The position numbers and the translations under genes are program-made. From UBA12077 sp963665525 (lineage in GTDB: Bacteria; Bacteroidota; Bacteroidia; Bacteroidales; UBA12077), in NCBI GenBank assembly GCA_963665525.1, contig OY762280.1, positions 3,410,001 through 3,474,000 of the forward strand: a stretch of DNA of 64,000 bases, read 5' to 3'. Below, in pieces: positions 60,601 to 64,000 of this stretch. The first letter of the stretch is position 1. Each line of letters starts with the position of its first letter. Under the pieces are notes generated by a model that worked only from the letters and a program-made list of their open reading frames with translations, had not been told where the DNA came from and did not search any database.

Positions 60601-60895
60601 TATTGTGCGAAGTGCTCATGATTTCTGCATTGATATCCCAACAGCATTTAGCCCCAATAATGACAACATAAATGATAAATGGGTTATTGAAATGGACGGT
60701 TTATATCCTCATGCAGAAATTGAGGTGTTTGACAGATGGGGTAAAAGAGTATTTTACTCCAAAGGCTATGATGAATCTAAATATTGGGATGGAACCTACA
60801 ACGGCAAGGATCTTCCAATGGATGCATATTATTATATTATATACCTGAAAAATGGATCCAATAGAATTTCAGGAACAATAACAATAATTCGATAA
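39611..60895 (+). CDS. giant T9SS-exported repeat adhesin (SprB-like)
   Basis: One uninterrupted frame of about 7,095 codons. Candidate starts are GTG 39569, ATG 39611 (used here) and ATG 39656; the last gives the most compact signal peptide (MHKTLTKIFIVLTLSFTSLN...SFSQ). Counting from 39569, residues about 45-205 form a jelly-roll-like domain and 210-480 two PPC-like domains (DIWFNFIVPASG, DVWYYFIAPASQ). An Ig/PKD-like region follows, then array A (659-2527, 21 x 89 HYR-like units), a linker, array B (2718-5340, 25 x 105), array C (5341-6213, 8 x about 109), eight or nine SprB repeats (CxGxxDGxI...GG...YxW...GxYxVTVTD) and a CHU_C/type B sorting domain from about 7020 (PTAFSPNNDNIND...VFDRWGKRVF...WDGTYNG). 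The protein should cross the outer membrane by T9SS and act in adhesion or gliding. SprB of Flavobacterium johnsoniae is of similar size. Confidence 0.93.
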   Translation: MSIDKKNKERCFGWGMHKTLTKIFIVLTLSFTSLNSFSQEVIWLEDFPTNGITSDAGTTAWWVDVTSCPSNDNFEVINNRFTATDTDGEGVWYSQLIDISSYSYIGINIDLIGDLWLDLGEDYIKAYYSIDGGAETLLTNGFQDGFFTNVTASAYGLSGSTVQIIIRIYSDSNNEDHYFDNVTVFEDFFEPCYAKTLSVGSSCNSSTFTNEYAYNSSNPGDPDDACIAGSNCCGAFDTWNSNSKDIWFNFIVPASGNVIIDAQDNGGLADGAMAVYSGADCNNLNFIICNDDGHATGGMPQISLEGRTPGETIWIRFWGYNTNVGSFDICVYDAPTPDNDLPCDATQLAVESSCNPVSGTNAGASDSGIDDPGCGTYNGNDVWYYFIAPASQNVTVQVSEGTLSNAEMAIYTGSCTTLSSSDESDCDASAMPLSITDNTYTEGDTVWVRVWGDDGIMGTFDICVYGSACSPISVNAGTDSDICDGDNILLGGSPTASGVTAPFSYAWTPITGLDDETIANPTATPTDTTTYTVIVTDNNGCQGSDQVTINLNPNPTPSVSGNNTVCPGATGEVYSTTNNVGSTYLWEVTNGTINGSATNASVTIDWNNNCNTTGTVKVTETISATSCATTTADFSVTIKDDTAPTWTTVAGNLDRTVECDDAAALTAAQALFPVADDNCDADVTDIVKTSGAFVAGACSQAGTYTNTWVVTDDCGNTSAVYTQTITVEDTQEPTWTTVAGNLDRTVECDDAAALTAAQALFPVADDNCDADVTDIVKTSGAFVAGACSQAGTYTNTWVVTDDCGNTSAVYTQTITVEDTQEPTWTTVAGNLDRTVECDDAAALTAAQALFPVADDNCDADVTDIVKTSGAFVAGACSQAGTYTNTWVVTDDCGNTSAVYTQTITVEDTQEPTWTTVAGNLDRTVECDDAAALTAAQALFPVADDNCDADVTDIVKTSGAFVAGACSQAGTYTNTWVVTDDCGNTSAVYTQTITVEDTQEPTWTTVAGNLDRTVECDDAAALTAAQALFPVADDNCDADVTDIVKTSGAFVAGACSQAGTYTNTWVVTDDCGNTSAVYTQTITVEDTQEPTWTTVAGNLDRTVECDDAAALTAAQALFPVADDNCDADVTDIVKTSGAFVAGACSQAGTYTNTWVVTDDCGNTSAVYTQTITVEDTQEPTWTTVAGNLDRTVECDDAAALTAAQALFPVADDNCDADVTDIVKTSGAFVAGACSQAGTYTNTWVVNDDCGNTSAVYTQTITVEDTQEPTWTTVAGNLDRTVECDDAAALTAAQALFPVADDNCDADVTDIVKTSGAFVAGACSQAGTYTNTWVVTDDCGNTSAVYTQTITVEDTQEPTWTTVAGNLDRTVECDDAAALTAAQALFPVADDNCDADVTDIVKTSGAFVAGACSQAGTYTNTWVVTDDCGNTSAVYTQTITVEDTQEPTWTTVAGNLDRTVECDDAAALTAAQALFPVADDNCDADVTDIVKTSGAFVAGACSQAGTYTNTWVVTDDCGNTSAVYTQTITVEDTQEPTWTTVAGNLDRTVECDDAAALTAAQALFPVADDNCDADVTDIVKTSGAFVAGACSQAGTYTNTWVVTDDCGNTSAVYTQTITVEDTQEPTWTTVAGNLDRTVECDDAAALTAAQALFPVADDNCDADVTDIVKTSGAFVAGACSQAGTYTNTWVVTDDCGNTSAVYTQTITVEDTQEPTWTTVAGNLDRTVECDDAAALTAAQALFPVADDNCDADVTDIVKTSGAFVAGACSQAGTYTNTWVVTDDCGNTSAVYTQTITVEDTQEPTWTTVAGNLDRTVECDDAAALTAAQALFPVADDNCDADVTDIVKTSGAFVAGACSQAGTYTNTWVVTDDCGNTSAVYTQTITVEDTQEPTWTTVAGNLDRTVECDDAAALTAAQALFPVADDNCDADVTDIVKTSGAFVAGACSQAGTYTNTWVVTDDCGNTSAVYTQTITVEDTQEPTWTTVAGNLDRTVECDDAAALTAAQALFPVADDNCDADVTDIVKTSGAFVAGACSQAGTYTNTWVVTDDCGNTSAVYTQTITVEDTQEPTWTTVAGNLDRTVECDDAAALTAAQALFPVADDNCDADVTDIVKTSGAFVAGACSQAGTYTNTWVVTDDCGNTSAVYTQTITVEDTQEPTWTTVAGNLDRTVECDDAAALTAAQALFPVADDNCDADVTDIVKTSGAFVAGACSQAGTYTNTWVVTDDCGNTSAVYTQTITVEDTQEPTWTTVAGNLDRTVECDDAAALTAAQALFPVADDNCDADVTDIVKTSGAFVAGACSQAGTYTNTWVVTDDCGNTSAVYTQTITVEDTQEPTWTTVAGNLDRTVECDDAAALTAAQALFPVADDNCDADVTDIVKTSGAFVAGACSQAGTYTNTWVVTDDCGNTSAVYTQTITVEDTQEPTWTTVAGNLDRTVECDDAAALTAAQALFPVADDNCDADVTDIVKTSGAFVAGACSQAGTYTNTWVVTDDCGNTSAVYTQTITVEDTQEPTFTAPSDITICTALNCSVDYTIGVTGDVLDETDNCSVGLDASYSDDLSNLGDCDNFGFIARTWSLTDDCGNTAEKVQYIYIEPLPKVILVPQTDTLCNNETTNISISSITEPEFPVRFKYVVEADYPDSVNVINGIQTGLLETDLITDLIQNLSSEAQRVLFIVTPYSVDGTNSERCTGINDTTIVWVEPTPVITAPADTICDLGTTDIDISSNQTPTREVYYTYSSAPDNVGAVTGNTSDAVGIPITTNIQDVLDNTTDTKQRVVYTITPHVLRSDGSIGCAATPITVDIWVEPTPVITAPADTICDLGTTDIDISSNQTPTREVYYTYSSAPDNVGAVTGNTSDAVGIPITTNIQDVLDNTTDTKQRVVYTITPHVLRSDGSIGCAATPITVDIWVEPTPVITAPADTICDLGTTDIDISSNQTPTREVYYTYSSAPDNVGAVTGNTSDAVGIPITTNIQDVLDNTTDTKQRVVYTITPHVLRSDGSIGCAATPITVDIWVEPTPVITAPADTICDLGTTDIDISSNQTPTREVYYTYSSAPDNVGAVTGNTSDAVGIPITTNIQDVLDNTTDTKQRVVYTITPHVLRSDGSIGCAATPITVDIWVEPTPVITAPADTICDLGTTDIDISSNQTPTREVYYTYSSAPDNVGAVTGNTSDAVGIPITTNIQDVLDNTTDTKQRVVYTITPHVLRSDGSIGCAATPITVDIWVEPTPVITAPADTICDLGTTDIDISSNQTPTREVYYTYSSAPDNVGAVTGNTSDAVGIPITTNIQDVLDNTTDTKQRVVYTITPHVLRSDGSIGCAATPITVDIWVEPTPVISAPADTICDLGTTDIDISSNQTPTREVYYTYSSAPDNVGAVTGNTSDAVGIPITTNIQDVLDNTTDTKQRVVYTITPHVLRSDGSIGCAATPITVDIWVEPTPVISAPADTICDLGTTDIDISSNQTPTREVYYTYSSAPDNVGAVTGNTSDAVGIPITTNIQDVLDNTTDTKQRVVYTITPHVLRSDGSIGCAATPITVDIWVEPTPVITAPADTICDLGTTDIDISSNQTPTREVYYTYSSAPDNVGAVTGNTSDAVGIPITTNIQDVLDNTTDTKQRVVYTITPHVLRSDGSIGCAATPITVDIWVEPTPVITAPADTICDLGTTDIDISSNQTPTREVYYTYSSAPDNVGAVTGNTSDAVGIPITTNIQDVLDNTTDTKQRVVYTITPHVLRSDGSIGCAATPITVDIWVEPTPVITAPADTICDLGTTDIDISSNQTPTREVYYTYSSAPDNVGAVTGNTSDAVGIPITTNIQDVLDNTTDTKQRVVYTITPHVLRSDGSIGCAATPITVDIWVEPTPVITAPADTICDLGTTDIDISSNQTPTREVYYTYSSAPDNVGAVTGNTSDAVGIPITTNIQDVLDNTTDTKQRVVYTITPHVLRSDGSIGCAATPITVDIWVEPTPVITAPADTICDLGTTDIDISSNQTPTREVYYTYSSAPDNVGAVTGNTSDAVGIPITTNIQDVLDNTTDTKQRVVYTITPHVLRSDGSIGCAATPITVDIWVEPTPVITAPADTICDLGTTDIDISSNQTPTREVYYTYSSAPDNVGAVTGNTSDAVGIPITTNIQDVLDNTTDTKQRVVYTITPHVLRSDGSIGCAATPITVDIWVEPTPVITAPADTICDLGTTDIDISSNQTPTREVYYTYSSAPDNVGAVTGNTSDAVGIPITTNIQDVLDNTTDTKQRVVYTITPHVLRSDGSIGCAATPITVDIWVEPTPVITAPADTICDLGTTNIDISSNQTPTREVYYTYSSAPDNVGAVTGNTSDAVGIPITTNIQDVLDNTTDTKQRVVYTITPHVLRSDGSIGCAATPITVDIWVEPTPVITAPADTICDLGTTDIDISSNQTPTREVYYTYSSAPDNVGAVTGNTSDAVGIPITTNIQDVLDNTTDTKQRVVYTITPHVLRSDGSIGCAATPITVDIWVEPTPVITAPADTICDLGTTDIDISSNQTPTREVYYTYSSAPDNVGAVTGNTSDAVGIPITTNIQDVLDNTTDTKQRVVYTITPHVLRSDGSIGCAATPITVDIWVEPTPVITAPADTICDLGTTDIDISSNQTPTREVYYTYSSAPDNVGAVTGNTSDAVGIPITTNIQDVLDNTTDTKQRVVYTITPHVLRSDGSIGCAATPITVDIWVEPTPVITAPADTICDLGTTNIDISSNQTPTREVYYTYSSAPDNVGAVTGNTSDAVGIPITTNIQDVLDNTTDTKQRVVYTITPHVLRSDGSIGCAATPITVDIWVEPTPVITAPADTICDLGTTDIDISSNQTPTREVYYTYSSAPDNVGAVTGNTSDAVGIPITTNIQDVLDNTTDTKQRVVYTITPHVLRSDGSIGCAATPITVDIWVEPTPVITAPADTICDLGTTDIDISSNQTPTREVYYTYSSAPDNVGAVTGNTSDAVGIPITTNIQDVLDNTTDTKQRVVYTITPHVLRSDGSIGCAATPITVDIWVEPTPVITAPADTICDLGTTDIDISSNQTPTREVYYTYSSAPDNVGAVTGNTSDAVGIPITTNIQDVLDNTTDTKQRVVYTITPHVLRSDGSIGCAATPITVDIWVEPTPVITAPADTICDLGTTDIDISSNQTPTREVYYTYSSAPDNVGAVTGNTSDAVGIPITTNIQDVLDNTTDTKQRVVYTITPHVLRSDGSIGCAATPITVDIWVEPTPVITAPADTICDLGTTDIDISSNQTPTREVYYTYSSAPDNVGAVTGNTSDAVGIPITTNIQDVLDNTTDTKQRVVYTITPHVLRSDGSIGCAATPITVDIWVNPEPLIEVAVNDTLCFEEGTTFNISTLTPSGNTTGTWVYDVVTTISDPSVSGNTDRTDETALSFTDNLVNNSNTLQWVDYEFTAKILDPRSGLAYCSDGMVDTTIRIYINPEPLIEVAVNDTLCFEEGTTFNISTLTPSANTTGTWVYDVVTTISDPSVSGNTDRTDETALSFTDNLVNNSNTLQWVDYEFTAKILDPRSGLAYCSDGTVDTTIRIYINPEPLIEVAVNDTLCFEEGTTFNISTLTPSANTTGTWVYDVVTTISDPSVSGNTDRTDETALSFTDNLVNTSNTLQWVDYEFTAKILDPRSGLAYCSNGTVDTTIRIYINPEPLIEVAVNDTLCFEEGTTFNISTLTPSANTTGTWVYDVVTTISDPSVSGNTDRTDETALSFTDNLVNNSNTLQWVDYEFTAKILDPRSGLAYCSDGMVDTTIRIYINPEPLIEVAVNDTLCFEEGTTFNISTLTPSGNTTGTWVYDVVTTISDPSVSGNTDRTDETALSFTDNLVNNSNTLQWVDYEFTAKILDPRSGLTYCSDGSVDTTIRIYINPEPLIELAVNDTLCFEEGTTFNISTLTPSANTTGTWVYDVVTTISDPSVSGNTDRTDETALSFTDNLVNNSNTLQWVDYEFTAKILDPRSGLAYCSDGMVDTTIRIYINPEPLIEVAVNDTLCFEEGTSFNISTLTPSANTTGTWVYDVVTTISDPSVSGNTDRTDETALSFTDNLVNTSNTLQWVDYEFTAKILDPRSGLAYCSDGTVDTTIRIYINPEPLIQSFANNDTLCYDEDAVFNISTITPSANTTGTWVYDVNTIVSNASVSGNTDRTDETTLTFTDNLINSSDVVQWVDYQFTAKILNPNTSLPYCTDGIIDTTIRITLNPLPRVIITVLDDSICNDTYTHITLTTPTLLTDGLVKFDYSSLADIGLTGHSTGLTDLNNNYLIEDSLHNISTAPMPTPLEVVYSVTPSAGLTGCANGPTMTETITVHPTAYTQTIADSVVCYLDTNGRATVLAENGINDFIYNWNDPSNHQTAVTDSVLSIGWYKVTVTDNQGCIKEDSILIEQPDRIIPVIDTVKNVSCFGAGDGYIVLNPLGGNSGYTYNWSNGKSTDSIYGLDGALYYATVTDWKGCAQDTVAYVEEPPQISIDVFPHHVRCYGENNGWAEVDAVGVDTYIWSTGETTAIISNLSPGPYSVTATNAEGCKSIQAVEILEPDSLVIENIIHTDISCAGDADGTFDLQIVGGNTAVDYTYNWWTPDGTGLIVDQEDQSGLSGGKYYVTVTDWRLCEANDSAYINEPPLYYANLTSSDITCNGDHDGSIDLMVNGGNTESPYTYSWTTYNGSGLIEDQEDQDGLEAGTYYVTVYDAKNCELKDTAIIVEPDLLESFLTETNSTCYGYNDGLIVLDILGGTGNYTIEWSNGATEDSIYGLGAGTYYVTVTDEHHCSIDNYVEITEPDQIQNNLISENITCYGYHNGQIKITPEGGTIPYSYLWSHSGIFADSIANNLGPGTYTISVVDNNNCIEVSEVDITEPDELSLTVTKEDITCFGMNDGYISLSMFGGTPDYTYNWSNGITDPSADMLSEGYYSINIQDIHNCLIDTNIFIEEPEKLIITPEIRRPTCPDIQDGYIELNIAGGRLPYTIYWDDGTHEDNLYDIRSGIFDVLINDSSLCEIDTSFIVRSAHDFCIDIPTAFSPNNDNINDKWVIEMDGLYPHAEIEVFDRWGKRVFYSKGYDESKYWDGTYNGKDLPMDAYYYIIYLKNGSNRISGTITIIR
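41543..47149 (+). repeat. tandem array A: 21 x 267 bp inside the giant gene
   Basis: Exactly 21 units of 267 bp (89 codons) fill this span. Each unit starts TWTTVAGNLDRTVECDD and ends ITVEDTQEP, with four cysteines (VECDD, DNCDAD, GACSQ, DDCGN). It looks like an HYR-type Ig-like domain. I see one amino-acid change in all copies (T to N before DDCGN in unit 7, 43145-43411) and one recurring silent change (Ala codon GCA or GCG in NTSAVY). The DNA is visibly richer in G+C than the surrounding genes. Confidence 0.97.
47720..55588 (+). repeat. tandem array B: 25 x 315 bp inside the giant gene
   Basis: Twenty-five units of 315 bp (105 codons), each starting TPVITAPADTICDLGTT and ending ITVDIWVEP, the last with NP in place of EP. 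Amino-acid variants are few: VIS for VIT in units 7 and 8, and TTN for TTD in units 16 and 20. Silent variants are mosaic (ATATGTGATCTCGGG or ATCTGTGATCTGGGA, ATCCAG or ATACAG, GGTTACAGGT or AGTAACTGGT, GCGGCT or GCAGCT). Two cysteines per unit. Confidence 0.97.
55589..58207 (+). repeat. tandem array C: seven near-identical 327-bp units plus one diverged unit
   Basis: Units of 109 codons start NPEPLIEVAVNDTLCFEEGT and end VDTTIRIYI at 55589, 55916, 56243, 56570, 56897, 57224 and 57551. An eighth unit of 110 codons (57878-58207, NPEPLIQSFANNDTLC) is clearly diverged and may be close to the ancestral form. Variation is greater than in arrays A and B. At one segment units 1, 4 and 6 share a haplotype (TCTGTATCGGG), units 2, 3 and 7 share another (TCTGTTTCTGG), and unit 5 is distinct. 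Confidence 0.95.
58520..60615 (+). repeat. SprB repeat region of the giant gene
   Basis: Eight or nine diverged protein repeats of about 75-90 residues have the SprB pattern: a leading cysteine motif (SCFGAGDGYI, RCYGENNGWA, SCAGDADGTF, TCNGDHDGSI, TCYGYNDGLI, TCYGYHNGQI, TCFGMNDGYI, TCPDIQDGYI), a GG turn, YTYNW, and a GTYYVTVTD-like strand before a second cysteine. Unlike arrays A-C they are not conserved at DNA level. Confidence 0.85.
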
Positions 60896-60980
60896 AACGA
60901 TTTTTTATCATAATAATTACAACCTTTTGAGACAAAAACGTATAAATAAAAGATTATTTGCATTAAGTAAACTTTACACT

Positions 60981-62717
60981 ATGAGATCAACTACATTTAC
61001 CCTTTTCATGATTTGCTTATTTCTTATTCCTAACTTAAGCAGCTCTCAAGAACCTTTAAAACACAAAAAAAAGATTTATAAATCTGAAAATGGAAAGCTT
61101 TATGCTAATAAAGATTTACCTATCTATTTTCGTATAGCAACATCGGCAGAAGATGATGCAGAGTCTTTTTTATTAATGCCTAATGAAGATTCTAAAAAAT
61201 ATGCGAACCCAATGTATTTCGATACGGAAGGTTATAACACATTTAGATCTCCTTCAAAAGTAGATACTGTTACCAAAAAAGTGGTTTATCCTATTGAAGA
61301 TATCATATATGAGATTTACTCCGATAGTAAAGCCCCAGTAACAAAATTCTCATTTGTAGATAAAAAATATTATAAGAAAGACAGCATTTACTATTTTGGC
61401 GAAAAAATCACTCTAAAATTTGATACGTATGATGCTACATCAGGAATAGAAGATACTTATTACTCTATTAATAGAGCAGCATATCAGAAACTCACCTCTG
61501 ATATTGAATTTAATGAAGAAAAAGTTTACACCTTAAAATATTATTCGGTTGATCATGTAGGAAATGCAGAAAATCCTAAAACAATTTATATCAAAATTGA
61601 TTTAACAAAACCGGTAACAAAATTATCTGTTGAACCCGATCTTTACAATGATATTATTTCACCAAGATCAAAAATAATACTGGAAGCCAGCGATGAAAAT
61701 TCTAAAATTAAGAAAACGGTGTTTTCAATTAATGGCGGTACTGTATATAATTATTATAAACCAGTAGTAATTTCAGGATTAAAAGAGGGAGAACATACCA
61801 TTGCATATTATTCAATAGATAATGTAGGAAATATAGAAGATCAAAAAGAGTATAAATTTTATCTGGACAAATCGGCTCCAATGGTTGTGGATGAATTAAT
61901 TGGAAATACTTTTATTGCAAATGGTAAAGAATATTCATCAGGAAGAAGTAAAATAAAACTAACTGCGATGGATAATAAAGCAGGGGTTCAACAAATACGA
62001 TACTCAATTAATGATGGAGAATTTGTTGAATACACAAAGCCTTTTTATTTATCTAAATCGGGTAAACTTAAAATCCAAACTTTTGTTACTGATAATGTAA
62101 ATAATCAATCTATTAGCACAATTATGACCAATAAATCGAATATTTCTTATGTTGATTTATCAGGTCCTACTCTTGGACATCACTTCCAGGGAGCAAATTT
62201 TATTTCAAAAGATACAGCATATATTACATCAGAAACCAAAGTGCGACTTGCAGCTAAAGATGATGCAGCAGGATATAAAAGAATGGAATATAGTATCGAT
62301 AATAAAGAAATTACAGAATATCATACTCCATTTAGTATTAATAGCGAAGGAATTCATTCGATAACATATACAGGTTACGATAATGTTGATAATTCTAGTA
62401 CTAACACATTTATTTGTGTTGAAGATAATTCAGGACCTGAAATCTTTTTCCGATTTAGTATTTTATCTGGAAAAGTAAAAACGATTGATGGTAAAAACTA
62501 TGATATTTATCCAAACCATGTTGTGTTGTTTTTATCATCTACAGATTCATCCGTAGGATTTGAGAATATGTTATACTCTGTAAATGGAGCGACTAATAAG
62601 GCGTATACAAGCTTAATAAAGGGATTTATTAAAGATAAATTATATTCAATTAAGGTAACGTCTATCGATAAGTTGGGTAATGAAAGTCAGAAAACCATTG
62701 AATTTTATATTGAATAG
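60981..62717 (+). CDS. secreted protein with OmpL47-like Ig/beta-barrel repeats
   Basis: I use the ATG at 60981 (MRSTTFTLFMICLFLIPNLS), which gives a clean signal peptide and 578 residues; the TTG at 60927 would add 18. The mature protein has four or five repeats of about 95 residues, each with a strand block, YSINxxxxxxYxxP and YYSxDxVGN-like endings (for example HTIAYYSIDNVGNIED, LKYYSVDHVGNAEN). This is the pattern of OmpL47-type domains, known from Leptospira surface proteins and common in Bacteroidota. No T9SS sorting tail is seen. It lies 85 bp after the giant adhesin and 21 bp before the phosphatase gene, so it may help display or anchor the adhesin. Confidence 0.75.
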   Translation: MRSTTFTLFMICLFLIPNLSSSQEPLKHKKKIYKSENGKLYANKDLPIYFRIATSAEDDAESFLLMPNEDSKKYANPMYFDTEGYNTFRSPSKVDTVTKKVVYPIEDIIYEIYSDSKAPVTKFSFVDKKYYKKDSIYYFGEKITLKFDTYDATSGIEDTYYSINRAAYQKLTSDIEFNEEKVYTLKYYSVDHVGNAENPKTIYIKIDLTKPVTKLSVEPDLYNDIISPRSKIILEASDENSKIKKTVFSINGGTVYNYYKPVVISGLKEGEHTIAYYSIDNVGNIEDQKEYKFYLDKSAPMVVDELIGNTFIANGKEYSSGRSKIKLTAMDNKAGVQQIRYSINDGEFVEYTKPFYLSKSGKLKIQTFVTDNVNNQSISTIMTNKSNISYVDLSGPTLGHHFQGANFISKDTAYITSETKVRLAAKDDAAGYKRMEYSIDNKEITEYHTPFSINSEGIHSITYTGYDNVDNSSTNTFICVEDNSGPEIFFRFSILSGKVKTIDGKNYDIYPNHVVLFLSSTDSSVGFENMLYSVNGATNKAYTSLIKGFIKDKLYSIKVTSIDKLGNESQKTIEFYIE

Positions 62718-62738
62718 CTTTACTCAAAAAAGCTTTTT

Positions 62739-64000
62739 ATGGTAAAAAAACTAATTATTGGTCTTATTGCTTTATCAATTTTTACAATTGACCATAAAAC
62801 CTATGGTCAGAATCTGGATGTATCAACTCAAAATAAAATCAACAAATACCAAGCAGAAGTAGAAAAAAATAAAGCAGCTAATAATTCTATTCAACAGGCT
62901 GAATTCCTGAATAAAATCGCTTATCTGTATTGGGAAAATGAATTATATGATGATGCCATAAAATATTTTAAAGAATCTCTGGAACTTAATAAATCAGGAA
63001 ATAATATTAATGCAGTAAAATCTCTTTACTATAATATTGGTCTGATTTATTCTGATAAAGAAGATTATCAAAATTCTTTAGAAAATATAAATAAAGGTCT
63101 TGAACTTGCACGACAGCTTAACCAAAAAAATGCTGTCTATTCAGGATTAATGAATAAATCTACAGTTTTAAAAAACCTGAATAGAAACCAGGAATCCATT
63201 GAAAATATTAATGAAGCCCTCGCAATTGCTCAGGAATTAAATAGTCTTAAACTTGTACGAACATGTTATGGTATGTTAGCAGAAAACTATGAAATCATAG
63301 GTGATTCTGAAAACACGATGAAATACTTTGATTTATTTGCTTCTGTCGATAAACATATTAAGTCGGAAGAAATTAAAGCAATTGAAGAAAAATCAAAAGA
63401 ACAAGTTCAAAGAGCTCACAACGAAAGATTACAAACAGAAAAAACATTAAGTGAAACTTCAGATCAACTGGAAGAAACACAAAAAACCTTACAAGAAACC
63501 GAAGAAATTAAGCAGCAGCAAAAGCTTACTCTTGATTTAAAGGAGTCAACCATTCGAGAAAAAGAAGCAGCGCTTAAATATACTCGAAACATTATTTTTA
63601 GTACGGTATTTATTTTATTGTTGATCATCATTTTCTCTGTTTTATTACTTCGTCAGTTTACAGCAAAGAAAAAAGCCAATATACTTTTAGAAAAACAAAA
63701 CGAGCAAATATCACTTCAAAAAGCAGAAATAGAAGCACAACGCGATTTAGCGCACCAGCAAAAGAAAGATATTACCGATAGTATTGAATATGCAAAACGA
63801 ATTCAAAATGCAGTGCTTCCTCCTTTAACTTTTGTTAAAAGAAATCTGCCAGATCATTTTATCTTATTTAAACCCAGGGATATTGTAAGTGGTGATTTTT
63901 ACTGGATGATGAATAAAGATAATAAAATCATCATAGCAGCTGCCGATTGTACAGGACATGGGGTTCCTGGAGCTTTCATGAGCATGCTGGGGACCGCATT
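62739..64000 (+). CDS. TPR/coiled-coil/SpoIIE-type PP2C phosphatase, N-terminal part (3' end outside window)
   Basis: The frame starts at ATG 62739 and runs off the window after about 420 codons. A signal-like segment (LIIGLIALSIFTI) is followed by TPR helices at about residues 40-200 (IAYLYWENELYDDAIKYF, LYYNIGLIYSDKEDYQNSLENI), a coiled coil (210-280), one transmembrane helix (about 284-306, IIFSTVFILLLIIIFSVLLL), a second coiled coil, and the start of a PP2C/SpoIIE domain (DSIEYAKRIQNAVLPP, FKPRDIVSGDFYW, DCTGHGVPGAFMSMLG with the metal-binding aspartate). Such proteins dephosphorylate anti-sigma-antagonist-like or other phosphoproteins in response to periplasmic cues. It is 21 bp downstream of the OmpL47-like gene. 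Confidence 0.9.
   Translation, partial: MVKKLIIGLIALSIFTIDHKTYGQNLDVSTQNKINKYQAEVEKNKAANNSIQQAEFLNKIAYLYWENELYDDAIKYFKESLELNKSGNNINAVKSLYYNIGLIYSDKEDYQNSLENINKGLELARQLNQKNAVYSGLMNKSTVLKNLNRNQESIENINEALAIAQELNSLKLVRTCYGMLAENYEIIGDSENTMKYFDLFASVDKHIKSEEIKAIEEKSKEQVQRAHNERLQTEKTLSETSDQLEETQKTLQETEEIKQQQKLTLDLKESTIREKEAALKYTRNIIFSTVFILLLIIIFSVLLLRQFTAKKKANILLEKQNEQISLQKAEIEAQRDLAHQQKKDITDSIEYAKRIQNAVLPPLTFVKRNLPDHFILFKPRDIVSGDFYWMMNKDNKIIIAAADCTGHGVPGAFMSMLGTA

Noticed and set aside
60619..60895. Type A T9SS sorting domain on the giant protein
   Set aside because: The tail has the AFSPNNDNIND opening and the FDRWGKRVF and WDGTYNG motifs of the type B (CHU_C) domain.

Overview
The window looks like the chromosome of a low-G+C Bacteroidota bacterium. 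The evidence is a SprB-repeat giant protein ending in a type IX secretion (T9SS) type B sorting domain, a DUF6048 protein, a sdhC-sdhA-sdhB (fumarate reductase type) cluster next to two-subunit methylmalonyl-CoA mutase, promoters of the TTG-N17-23-TAnnTTTG kind, and few Shine-Dalgarno sites. A marine or anaerobic Bacteroidales/Marinilabiliales member is my guess; the sequence alone does not fix the genus.

Layout. Positions 1-10.8 kb: the end of a DUF6048 protein, two little-known proteins, the mutA-mutB operon interrupted by a small four-helix-bundle ORF, a glutaminase-like/HEAT lipoprotein, dusB, a CPBP protease and a conserved hypothetical. Positions 11-19 kb: two M24 aminopeptidase P-like genes flank an L,D-transpeptidase and sdhCAB. 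Positions 18.7-30.6 kb: a SpoIIAA-like protein, an alpha/beta hydrolase, a GH20 hexosaminidase, a TetR regulator with a KASIII enzyme, an LTXXQ-like protein, a C-terminal processing protease with a dCMP deaminase-like enzyme, tRNA-Leu(CAA), dxs, an OmpA lipoprotein and a radical SAM/SPASM enzyme.

Positions 30.7-37.8 kb hold a tight five-gene operon: TonB-dependent receptor, periplasmic ligand-binding lipoprotein, YfiR, CHASE8-HAMP-histidine kinase-receiver hybrid, and SxxK serine hydrolase. This looks like a YfiR/YfiN-type envelope sensor whose cyclic-di-GMP output has been replaced by phosphorelay. It is followed by pyrH-frr on the other strand.

Positions 39.6-60.9 kb are one open reading frame of about 7,100 codons. 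It has a signal peptide, an adhesin-like N-terminus, three separate tandem arrays (21 x 267 bp, 25 x 315 bp, and 7 + 1 diverged x 327 bp), about eight or nine SprB repeats and a T9SS type B sorting domain. The arrays make up about 16.1 kb of the 21.3 kb gene and are nearly identical at DNA level. Two genes follow closely: an OmpL47-like repeat protein and the start of a TPR/coiled-coil/SpoIIE phosphatase that runs off the window. No PorP/SprF partner is visible.

Small structures include matched dispersed repeats between mutA/mutB and sdhA/sdhB, two palindromic intergenic repeats, a probable TetR operator, and several intrinsic terminators.
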